From Posidonia oceanica (taxonomy: Eukaryota; Streptophyta; Magnoliopsida; Alismatales; Posidoniaceae): a stretch of 64,000 nucleotides of DNA. The DNA is taken from positions 44,836,001 to 44,900,000 of the forward strand of contig JAZBRS010000029.1 in the NCBI GenBank assembly GCA_037176725.1, read 5' to 3'. Of the stretch, positions 53,931 to 64,000 are shown one piece after another; position 1 is the stretch's first letter, and each line of letters opens with the position of its first letter. The notes beneath the pieces were generated by a model that saw nothing but the letters and a program-made list of their open reading frames with translations, made no database searches and was not told where the DNA came from. Made by a program: the position numbers and the translations under genes.

Positions 53931-56900
53931 TGTAGTAATCCCAATCAGAATCTAGCTTACTATTAGCGGCGAAGTCCGAGGAGGAGGGCTCAACTCGAAA
54001 ACACTTAAAACAGAGGAGAAAGGATAAGAAAAGAAGAAGATAAGACAATTCAGAGTCGCCACCGTGTCTATTATCAGGAGACAAGGAAAACCGGGGGAAA
54101 TGCATGAATTAACACGCAAAACCGAGCAAGAAATGCAAAGCAAAGCAATGCAAAGGAAAACAAATGCAAATGAATGCAAATGAGATGACTCATGCCTAGG
54201 ATAAGGGCAATATGGTCATTGCATGCCAAAAGAGTGGGCAAGGACTCCTATTACGTGAGGGGAAGGTGTTAGGCACCCCCGACACGCCCGAGAATCGGTC
54301 TTTCTAGGCTTACGCTCGCATACGCAGGGAAATGCAGATTTGAATGCCTAAATGCCAAAGAATGCCTGAATGAATGCTCATAGGTGTGCTCTAAGTGGTG
54401 GGATGCAAAGCAGGAAAGTAAACGTGCAGTCTAAGTGCTCAGCAACGCTGTTCGTGTTCCGAACCGGGCGAAACCTGGCTCGTGAGAACTCCAGGCAGTA
54501 AGCATCACTGCCCTATATGCAAATGCAAGCGAAAAAGCAAAACGACGGTAAAACCAAGCAATGCAGGCGACATGCAAAGGAAAACGGCATAAGACACGCA
54601 AAACAATGCGAGAAGCGGAAGCGGCACGCAAAACGGTGCAAGAAAACAAGATCAGCACGCAAAACGGTGTGAGAAAGCAAAGCGGCACGTAAAACGGTGC
54701 AAGAAAGCAAAGCGGGCACGCAAAACGGTGCCAGAAAACGAAGCAGGCACGCAAAACGGTGCCAGAAAATGAAGCGGGCACTTGAAATGGTGAAATGGTG
54801 CCAAAAGCAAAGCGGGCACGCAAAACGGTGCCAAAAAGCGAAGCCGGCATGCAAAACGGTGCCAAAAACAGAGTGGGCACGCAAAACGGTGCCAAAAGCA
54901 GAGCGGGCACGCAAAACGGTGCCAAAAGAAAAGCGGGCACGCGAAATGGTGCCAAAAAACGAAGTCGGCACGCAAAACAGTGCCAAAAGCAGAGCGGGCA
55001 CGCAAAACGGTGCCAAGGAAGAGGCGGGCACGCGAAACGGTGCCAAAAAACGAAGCGAGCATGCAAAACGGTGCCAAAAAACGAAGTGGGCACGCAAAAC
55101 GGTGCCAAAAGCAGAGCGGGCACGCAAAACGGTGCCAAAAGCAAAGCTGGCACGCGAAACGGTGCCAAAAGCAAAGCGGAATGAAACATCGACAAAGCCA
55201 TGCAGATGCAGATGCAAAGAGAGGGGACAAGAGAAGCGAAAGGAGAAGCAAACAGTGCGTGTGTGAGAACGGACACTGTTTAAGGGCCACGCAGAGTAGG
55301 TGTGAAGACCTACAATGGGGAAAATAAGCAAGTGGAAGGATCACCTCTATTTTGCAACAGTTTCCCACTAAACCGTCCCACGATACTTCTCGCACGCTGT
55401 CCAAAGCTCGCAGTGCGATCAGATCGTGAAAAAGGGGGAAGAAAGTCGTAATTAGTGGTGAATCCAGGGGAAACACAACACAAAGCATTGGGGAATACGC
55501 GAAAAAGGGGAGCAGAGCTGATAGATAAGAGGAGAAAGTCCTATTCTACATGTTCGAGGAAACAAAAAGCAGAAACGATGCATGCAATGCAAATGGTGTG
55601 AAAATGAATGCTGTGCAGGGGTTCAGGAGGACTTACCTGGGAAATCTAAAGCCTGATCTGAGATCTGTTTGGTCCATGCTGAAGAGCGCTCCACCGGGGT
55701 CGTCCAAGTAGCTTGGTTGAGAAGATCCAACGGTCGGATCAGAAGATATCCCAGCTTCAAGGCAGAGGGGCCAGAATAGGGGAGAAGAATGGATCTAAGT
55801 GTAAAGGAGGTCCTAGGGGTGTGCAAAACAGGTCCTCCCCTGTGAATGGGAGCTAAGGGTGTTTAAGTGTGTGCAAGGAATGCAAAAATGCAAGAATGCA
55901 TGAGTGCAATGCATGCAAAATGCAAGAAAAGACCTAAGGATGATTTTTCAGAAAATTAGGGACTTAAATGCAATTTTTGAAAGAATGAGGGTCTAAATGC
56001 AAAGATTTTGAAAAGTTCGGGGCTTTTTATGCAAGATTTTTGAAAGCTTAGGGGTCTGAATGCAATTTTGCAAGATGCAGGGTTCAAAATGCAACCTAAT
56101 AAGGTAAACATGCACTGGAATAGGCTTTGCAATCATATGGAGGATATATATGCAATTTTAAAACATGCAGGGGTTGAAATGCAATTTTGTAAGAAAAATG
56201 CAAGCTAAATACATGCTATGCATGATGCAGAGCACCTATGTGCAAAATCAGGAAGCAAGAGCTAAACATGCAATGCAGTAAATAGAGGATGCAAACAGAA
56301 TGCTTGATAACAGATCAAAGGACCAACATGCAAATAATGCAAAGATCAGGACTTAACAGCAATTTAATAAGATAACAGCAAGCATTTAAATGGCATTTAA
56401 CAACTAAAGGACCTAATTGCAAAAATAAAAACATGCTGGGGCAAACAGTAAAGCATGGCAAGCCATGTTGAACCAAGAACGGACTGATATGCAAATATAA
56501 CAACTTACTGGACTAGATCTAAAGAAACAAGATTAAATCACAACAACAGAGGACCAATGTGCAATAACAGAAACATGCAGGACTTAATTTAAAAGACAAC
56601 ATAAGAAAACAAACAGCATGTGGATGACAGTGCAAATAGGCAAGAATGTGGACTTTAATTGCAATTCAATATGGTTTCAATCAAAATAAAACGAATCTTA
56701 AACTGATCAGGACTTATATGCAATATTAGAAAGTTATAACGACAGCAATGCAATGCAAGTAAATGAACTAAGTTAAAAAAAAAAAAAAAGAACAGTAGGT
56801 AGATGGTTGCTTACAGGGGGTTGCCGGAGCTCGTCGGCGACTGATCTGGATCGGTGGAGGAGGTGTCGGGGCGGCACGGGAAGGGTGCGGAGGAGTTCGG

Positions 56901-59791
56901 CGAGCTCGTGCGGAGGCGGGGAAGGTCCGGCGAGGCGTCGGTGGCGGCGGAAGCTCGCGGGAGCGTGGTTGCAGTCGAAGTGCCGGCGACCGGCGTCGGA
57001 GAAGAAAGGGACTTCGGCGAGCTCATGTGGGCGGCACAGGCGACGAAAATCCTCGGGGAAAGGCCGAGGAGCTAGAGGAGGAAGAGGAGAATCCGGAGGA
57101 GACTTCTCTCACCCCTCACGCACGCAGGAGATGGCCACCCACCTAAGTGACTTTCGGCCTGCCGGAGGAGAGTGGAGACGATGATGTGCGGTAGCTGCTG
57201 GTGCGGGGGAGGCTCAGGGACGTTGCCGGAGGTCCAAGGAGGTTGACGGAGCTTCCAGAAGCAAGCTCCACGGCCCGGTGCAAGATCTGGTTCAGCAGGA
57301 CTCTGGCTGCGAAGGCCGAGGTGGGTACGGCGATGTGTGGCGTTCTAGGCTGAGCCAAGGGTACGGGCGGCTAGGTGGTTCTCTGGGGAGCGCGCGGGAG
57401 GAAACAGAAGTGGATTCCACTGAGTGTGGAGGGAGTTATGGAGGTTTGAAGTTTTCGGGCAAACAAGGGACCCAAGTGTTTGTAGTGGAATGTGAGGAGT
57501 GTGGGAGGTTTCTGGATGCGATTTTGGGTGGCTCGGGAAGGTGGTTACTTGGTGAGTCTAAGTGCCAAGTTCTGGGATTTTAGGAGGCTTGTAGTAGTGG
57601 ATTTGCAATGGGGAAGGTCGTTCTGGAAGGTGTTGGGTGCTGAAGCTTTGGAGGGGTCGTTTCAGGGGTGATTCCTAGTGGTTTTTGGCTTCTGGAAGTG
57701 GGGGAAGGAAGGTGGTTGCTTGGGTTTTTGAGTGTGTGTCCAAAAAAGATGGGTTGTGAAGGGGAAAAAACGGTTTTGATCCCCTCCCTCTCCACTGAAT
57801 TCAATGGGGCCTGTGGTCAAAGGAATGGGTTTCTGCCATTTTCGGCAGAGCATGGAAGGGGTTGTTGTGTTGGTCTTCGGCCACAGGGTATGGGAGTGAA
57901 GGTCAGGAGTCCATGGGATGTCAGGGAAGGTTTGAAAAAGAGGAAGGAGGTCTGTCGTTTTTGCCTTGAGAGAGAGGGAGAAGAATAGAAGAAGAAGAAG
58001 AGAAGGAAGGAGGAGAAGAGGAAAACGCATGGGCTGTAGAGAAAATGAAGGGGAAAGAGAGGAAGGAGAGGTAGAAAAGAAAGGGAAGAAGGAAGGAAAA
58101 GAAAGAAAGAGGAGAAACAAGAAGGATAAAAAAGAATAAAAATAAAGTAAAATGAGAATAAAAATAAAAAGACTTTAAGGTGATTGCCCAAGTTAGGATT
58201 TTTAGATTTGGTTTTTTAATGGTTGTTTTTAATTAGGATTAAGGAGTTTTAGTTTTGATTAGGATTTTGAGTTTTCTTTAAAGGGTTTTTGATTTTTGTT
58301 TAAATGTTTGTTAAGTTTTTAAATTGTCTTTTAGTTATGTTTTTCTTGTTAAGTCTTTGGAATTTTTGATTAGGCTTTTTAAAGATCGTTTTTAAATTAA
58401 TTAGGGAGAGTTTGAGCCTTTGCTTTTAATCCTTTTTTTTTTTTTAAGGTTTTGTTCAAGTTTTGTTTTAAATTCGATTTTGTTTGTTGGATTCTTTTAA
58501 TATTTTTTAGTTAAGTTTTTCTTGTTTAATTAAGCATTTTCAAATTTTTGATTGTTTGTTTTTTTTCTTTTCAATTAAGTTTTCAAATTGTTTCTTTTAG
58601 AATTGTTAAGTTAAGTTTTTTTTTTGATTACTTGCCTTAGTATTTTAAGTTGTTTTCTTTCTTTTTAGGATTTGTTTTTTTGATTGTTTTTAGTAGAGTT
58701 TTTACTCTAGCTTGTTTTGATTATATCTTGGTTTTTTCTTTGATTTTATAGCATTTTCTTTTTGTTTGTTTTGCATTTTTTAGATTACATTCTCAATTTC
58801 CTTTTTTAATTGGATTTAGTTAGGTTCTTGTTTTTGATTGTTTGTTTAAGTTTTTAATTATTTATTTTTAGGATTTTGACTTGTTTCTCTTTTGTTTTAG
58901 AGTTTTAAATGTTTTTAAAGGTTTGTTAGGGGTTTAGTAAGAGAGGAGAAGAGGAAATTAGAATGGAGAGGAAAAGGGAGAAATGGAGGGATAAATAAGA
59001 AAGAGAGGAGTTGAAGGAAAATAATTTTTTGAAAATCAAAGAAAATGGTAAAAATAAGATAAAAATAGGAATAAGATTGAGAACAGATAGGAGCACAAGG
59101 GGGGCCCACAGGTAGACAAAAAAGAGGGAGAAAAGGGGGGGAAAAGAAGGATGATAATCAGGAGAGTGAGAGGAGAGAGAAAAGAATAATCTAGGAGAGA
59201 GAAAAGGATAATTTGGATAAATGGAGGTCTTAGAGGTTTCAAAAAGGAGTGAAATTTGGTGGGTGTGTAGTCTAGTGTCTCTAGTGTGCGACCTAGAATT
59301 TTGGTTTGGTTTTGAGAAAGTTTTGGAAGGGTTTTGAGGTGTAGAAAAAGGGTAGTTATGCCTAAGTTTCCTAGGGTTTTTGGGGGTGGTTTTGGTTTGA
59401 AAGTTTCTAGGATTTTTGGTGGGTTTGTTAAGTCAGGGATGGTGAGTTTTCCTATGGTTTTTGGTTAGTTTTTGGGTTCCAGAAAGGGGTGTGATCCTAG
59501 GTTGAGTTTGGGCTTGTTTTGGAGGGAAAGAGAAAGGGAGAGGTGTGGATTTGGACCTAGGTTTGGATGGTTTTAGGGTAAGGTCTTGGATGGTTTCAGG
59601 GTAAGGTTTTGAGAGGGTTTTGGGGTGGTTTTCTGGGTTAGAAAATGGGTGTAGTTCTAGGTTTTGGTTTTGGGGTTTGAGGAGGGGTTTTGATTTGAAA
59701 GGAAGGGTGGAGAGAAAGGCGTAATTTTGGGTTTTTTCCTAGCCGCTAGGGAGCCCTACCAATTCAGCCTTGTCGAAATAGGGTGTCAACA
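53931..59791 (-). repeat. LTR3: LTR shared between E and F (5861 bp)
   Basis: Left end TGTAGTAATCCC, right end GTGTCAACA followed by the PPT of F. Contains the reversed GAGTCGCCACC motif (about 54052), conserved core (54241-54310), the second shared block (about 54425-54515), a large CGTTTTGCGTGC-type minisatellite (54600-55190), degenerate repeats (55900-56750), a GC-rich block (56800-57400), A/T-rich and polypurine stretches (57960-59235) and a G/T-rich end (59240-59760). Long frames at 54431-55488 on both strands come from the minisatellite and are not genes. Confidence 0.85.
54600..55190 (-). repeat. CGTTTTGCGTGC minisatellite in LTR3, expanded
   Basis: About 20 units of roughly 30 bases, cacgcaaaacggtgccaaaaagcgaagcggg, more regular and more numerous than in B or C. 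Unit length is close to a multiple of three, and no stop occurs in several frames, which produces long false ORFs on both strands. Confidence 0.9.
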
Positions 59792-60339
59792 GATGCCCCT
59801 CCCTGAGCGAGGTCAAGGGGACCGAAACCGCTGCTTAGGGTTGAGAAGACGCCCCATTAGACCAGAGAGCCCAAAGATTTGCTATTGGCATGAGTTACTT
59901 ATTCGGTGGATACACCGAACGTCGTAGCCCGTTGCCGAATGCAGATGAATGTAGATGTAATGCTTACGCTAATGCAAATGTGATGCCTACGCTAATGCTC
60001 ATTGCACTAGACTCCTCTGGGGGGAAAGCGGGTGATGCATGCACGCGGAAAGGCGGAGAATGCAATGCAGGATCGCCGGACAATACTTCGGGAGAGCCGG
60101 ACGAGGGGGTGCGCTGAGCGGTGTGCAGCTCTAGCGCGGGGGTGCCGTTTACCAAGCTTCTACTGTAGGCATAGGCGATGCGAGTACTGAAAGTAAAAGG
60201 CTGAATGTAAAGATGCTGTGGATGTGCATGCGATGGTGGGCACGCAATGCCCGGGAAAGCGGAATGCGGAGGTTAGTGTAAGGACCACAGAGGAGTAGCA
60301 GCGCAATAAGGGTGCGATGTTATGCAATGTTATGCAGTG

Positions 60340-60790
60340 GAGTGCAGGGTATAAACAGTGGAGCGCCGGGCATGCGAAACCGAAAAAACGATCCGAAGGC
60401 CGCATACCACTGCGAGTATCATCCAAAGCCGGCAAGCTGCGAAAGTCTTGCGGGTGCCGAGGATGATACCTTAGGCAATACACGAGCCAGGGGTTCAAAT
60501 CCTAAGCACGCCATGTCCGTGCAATGATGGAATGCAGTACTAGGACTGACCCTACAGAGGACACAAGGAAGCTATATGATGTCATGCAATGAAATGCTAA
60601 TGTTATGCAGTGTATAAACAGTGGAGCGCCGAGCATGCGAAACCGGGAAAACGATCCCAAGGCCGCATACTACTGCGAGTATCATCCAAAGCCGACAAGC
60701 TGCGAAAGTCTTGCGGGTGCTGAGGATGATACCTTAGGCAATACACGAGCCAGGGGGTCGAATCCTAAGCACGCCATGTTCGTGCGATGA
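60340..60790. repeat. Tandem duplication of about 265 bases in F
   Basis: The block cagtg(ta)taaacagtggagcgccg ... cacgccatgt(c/t)cgtg at about 60350-60520 recurs at 60610-60785 with few changes. E has the block in diverged form near 48480-48600 and 48690-48850. Confidence 0.75.
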
Positions 60791-60842
60791 TGCGGTGCTG
60801 ATGTCATGCCACACAATGCTATTAAACTATGACGAAAGGGGT

Positions 60843-61435
60843 GATAAGTTAACGGACTTATTGCCGGATAGTTAGGGTGTATCGGCCCTCTGAAGAGTTG
60901 ACGGACTCACCACCGGATAATTTAGGGCTATCAGCCCGAACGAGGAGTTAACAGACTCATCGCCGGATACTTTAGGGCTATCAGCCCGAATGAGGGTGGA
61001 AAGGGGGCGGGATACCGAGCCAGGCAGAGGTCCAGAGACGCTCCTGTGACAGTTGGGGATGTCAGCCCAATGCAGATGGAAGTGGGATACCAAGGGGCAG
61101 TAAAAAAAGATGCCCCTGGTATTAGGATGATGCCAGGGGACAGCAGGATGATGCCAGGGGACAGCCGAAGTGCTCCTGGCACCGAAATGCGAGGATGGAT
61201 AGATGAATGGATGATAGGTTGACGAACCTATCGCCGGGCAGTTAGGGGTGCCAGCCCAATCGGGTGAGGGGGACGATACCACAGGGCAGCTGAAAAAGAT
61301 GCCCCTGGTATCAGAATGATACCAGGGGACAGTCGAAGCGCCCCTGGCACCAGGATGCAAGGGTGGATGAACGGGTGGATGGATGATAGGTTGACGAACC
61401 CATCGCCGAGCAGTTAGGGGTGCCAGCTTGGATGC
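60843..61435. repeat. Double-hairpin and 12-bp-stem modules in F
   Basis: Examples: ATAAGT taacgg ACTTAT then GATA gttagggtg TATC (60844-60883); GATAGGTT gacg AACCTATC then GGCA gttagggg TGCC (61213-61252); CCCCTGGTATCA gaa TGATACCAGGGG (61302-61328). The 8-bp stem with gacg loop is perfect. Confidence 0.9.
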
Positions 61436-62297
61436 AAAGAATGAGGGATGCGAACGGATACATAGAAAACAGGAAACCCCCCGTGGTGGGTGTGCAATGG
61501 TCTCAGCGCGGGCATGCTTCGTAGCGTCACGAGGTGACAAACGAGGGACATGCCGTTCATCCAGGACCTACCCAACGCGGTGGGCGGCAAAACCTTGAAA
61601 AACGCAGAGCCTCTGAGCGAGGTCAGGCAAAGAGTGCTCATCCTTGGCTCCGATTTTCAAAAACAGGGTGAAGAGAAGGTAAGTTATTACAGCATGCATT
61701 TTTTGGTGGCTTTGGACTCAAAAGCAACTGCGCTACAAGGGTGCTTCTGCACTTCCTGACTCAGGAGACTCGATCCTCGAGCAACGCCATGCCGAGTTAT
61801 GGTCGGTGGCTCTCTTTCTCACTCTTGGCTCAGGATGAGGCTTTGGCTTCGCAAAGAATAGCCTTTGGCTGCAGGTGGGTAGCAGAAGCGTTGGATGTAG
61901 CTTCACAGCCTCCGTCTTAATTCCTCGGGGACCGACTACCGCTTTTGACGCTCACAGGATGATGTTTCTTTTCCCCTCATGAGTGATTGGATCTGCATCT
62001 AGCCTTCTTGGAAATAAGTGTTGTCTGCACAGGGGTTGGAGTGTGCTGCTGCGCTCGGAGGGTGGGGCCAGGTCCTCCAGATATGATGTCTTGTGCAGTT
62101 GCCAGTGTGGTGCTTGATGTTGATAACTGAGGTGGCTTTGACGCTCGTTCGAATCACTCCTCTCTTGAGCGCCTTCTTTCTTCGACTTCTGTCTTCATTT
62201 TTCTTTTGTGCTCAGCATGCATATCATGTTATCATATTCTTTTGCTCACATGATCTCTATTCTTTTGGATATGCATGTCTTTGCCCTCTTGGGGTAG

Positions 62298-64000
62298 TGT
62301 TGACACCCCATCTTGGCAGGCCCGGACCCTTGGAGCCTTCCTGGTGATTGCTGGTTCAAACCCCAACCAAACCCTAACCCTAACCCTCCTCTCTACCCTT
62401 CAAAATCGGCCTGTCTTGACCTAAACCTTTACCCTTCTTCCCAACCTCAAAACCTAACCAAAATTCATAGGAAAATCCACCAACATCCACTCAACAAACC
62501 TACCCAAAAACTTAGAAATTTCCAAACCTAACCCATTCCCAAAAACCATAGAAAACCTAGGTGAAACTACCCTTTTTCTACACCTTGAAACCCCTCCAAA
62601 ACCTCCTTAGAATCAAACCAAAACTTTAGAACCAACACCACAAACCCTAGACTACCCACTCACCAATTTTCACCCCATTCCAAGACCATTAAGACCCTCT
62701 TTCACCCAAATTATCCTTTTCTCTCTCCGGGATTATCATTTTCTCTCTCCTCTCTCTCTCCTGATTATCATCTCTCTTTTCATCCCCTTCTTGTCCTTTT
62801 TCTGGTCTGGCTGTGGGCCCCCTCTATGCCTCTATCCTTCCTCTATCTTATCCCTATTTTTACTTTATTTTTAATATTTTCTCTGAATTTTAAAAAATCG
62901 TTTTCCTCCAACCTATCTCTTTTCCTTTTATTTCCCTCTTTTTTCCATTTCTTTCCTCCTTCTCTTTTCCTTTTCCCTCTCTTGCAAAAATCCACAAAAA
63001 CCCATAAAAATCTGTAAAACCTCAAAACATAAAAGGAACAAATCAGAACCCTAAGAAAAACAATTAAAAAATGTTAAACAAGCAATTAACAACTTAAACT
63101 TAACTAAAGCAAGCTAAAAAGAAAACCAAACATGCAAACCAAAAAATGCAAAACAAATCAAAAGAAAACACTGAAAAGTCAAGAAAAAAGCTAAAATAAA
63201 ATCAAAACCCACCAAAAATAAAAACCCCATCAGAAGAATTAAAAGACAAACCCTAAAAAGAAGAATTAAAAATCAAACACCAAAACAAGTAATTAAAGAA
63301 GGCAAAAGACTTAACCTAATAAACATAAGAAAAACAAGTTAAAAACTTAATTAAAAAAGAAAAGAAAAACACATCTGAAAGACTTAAAAAACACCCTATC
63401 AAACCAGAAAAACCCAACTAAAAAAACTTCAAGGAAAATCAACAAATAAAAATCAAAACATAACTTAAAAGACTTAAGAAAGAAAAACCTAAGAAGACCA
63501 AAACTTAAAAACCTAAAACCAACCCTGATTAATACGAAATTAAATCCTAAAAAATCCTAATCAATATCCTAAGTGTCCAACAAGGGAAACACAATTTTTA
63601 AAAACAATTTAAAAAAGGTTTAACAAACATTTAATCAAGTGAAAACCAATTAAAAGCAAAACCAAAACTCTAAAACCCTAATCAAGCCCAAAACACATTA
63701 ATCAACTCAAAATGACCATTAAAAATTTTAATTAAAATCCTAATCTACAGCAAAACCTCTCTAGTATTTTTATTTATTTTTAGTTCCTTTTTTTTACCAA
63801 TTTTATTTCCCCTTTTTGCCCCCTCTTTCTTTCTTATTTCCCTTCTTTCTTTCTTACTTTTCCTTACTGGGCTCAATCCAGCCCGTTTCCTTTTTCTTTT
63901 ATTTCTCCGCTTTTTCCCTTCGGCCCACACAGTCCGACCCACGCCCTCCGTCTTCCTCCTTCTCCTTCTGCAGATTTTCTGCAGTTCTTCCCGCGAGCGG
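62298..64000 (+). mobile_element. LTR G: start of a Tat/Ogre-like LTR, runs off the edge
   Basis: TGTTGACACCCCATC at 62298 after GGTAG, inserted in the 3' region of F. The order matches LTR B: ggagccttcc(t/g)ggtg start, telomere-like aaccctaaccctaaccc (about 62380), CT-rich runs (62730-62790), A-rich block (63000-63760), then the beginning of the GC-rich block. Whether it is a solo LTR or a full element cannot be seen. Confidence 0.85.

Larger units (their letters stand above)
59792..62297 (-). mobile_element. Element F interior: 3' region only, cut by LTR G
   Basis: PPT at 59792 (CGCTCAGGGAGGGGCATC on the minus strand), then a 3' region aligning with that of E, up to the insertion of LTR G at 62298. 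Hairpin modules: 60843-61010, 61100-61175, 61210-61260, 61290-61345 and 61390-61435. Coding parts of F, if any, lie beyond G, outside the window. Confidence 0.7.

Noticed and set aside
1..64000. tRNA or rRNA genes
   Set aside because: No cloverleaf with internal promoter boxes or rRNA segment was noticed; the tRNA-like matches are only the short primer-binding sites. A tRNAscan run would settle it.

Overview
The window is flowering-plant nuclear DNA made almost entirely of nested LTR retrotransposons. The evidence is plant-specific Ty3/gypsy lineages (a chromodomain-type element and Tat/Ogre-like elements with a second RNase H), an Ogre-like primer site complementary to tRNA-Arg, plant-type TTTAGGG-like tracts and GT-AG introns. 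The species cannot be named from the sequence. Nothing bacterial or viral was seen.

Layout. (1) 1-415 and 15272 to about 20200 are one older + strand locus: a decayed multi-exon gene resembling the plant DUF1985/Ulp1-like protease families, with introns full of an AT-rich GATATGATT-type repeat. (2) 416-15271 is element A, a minus-strand chromovirus (LTR 2.9 kb, PBS for initiator tRNA-Met, gag, PR, RT, RNase H, IN, partial chromodomain). Its left LTR and the 3' end of its integrase are cut by element B, the 5' part of a Tat/Ogre-like element: a 5.26-kb LTR, a PBS and a leader in which the PBS recurs. (3) About 20200-21495 is a + strand LTR fragment (LTR0), facing the minus-strand LTR1.

(4) 21606-62297 is a minus-strand chain LTR1 - interior D - LTR2 - interior E - LTR3 - interior F, with neighbouring interiors sharing LTRs. 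D carries decayed gag, PR, RT, RNase H, a second RNase H, integrase and an extra plant-mobile-domain-like ORF. E carries only gag, as an intact 604-codon ORF. F is only a 3' region in this window. D's pol is split by solo LTR C (6220 bp, perfect GTTGT duplication), and F is split by LTR G, which runs off the right edge.

The most unusual content is in the regions between the coding part and the 3' LTR of D, E and F. They are built from short hairpin modules whose loops are conserved while the stems change in a complementary way (GATA/TATC, GCAG/CTGC, GGCA/TGCC, GACA/TGTC, and GATAAGT/ACTTATC alternating with GATGAGT/ACTCATC). This is the best candidate here for an undescribed system. Almost all coding regions other than the E gag are broken by stops and frameshifts, so most of the window is degenerate transposon DNA.
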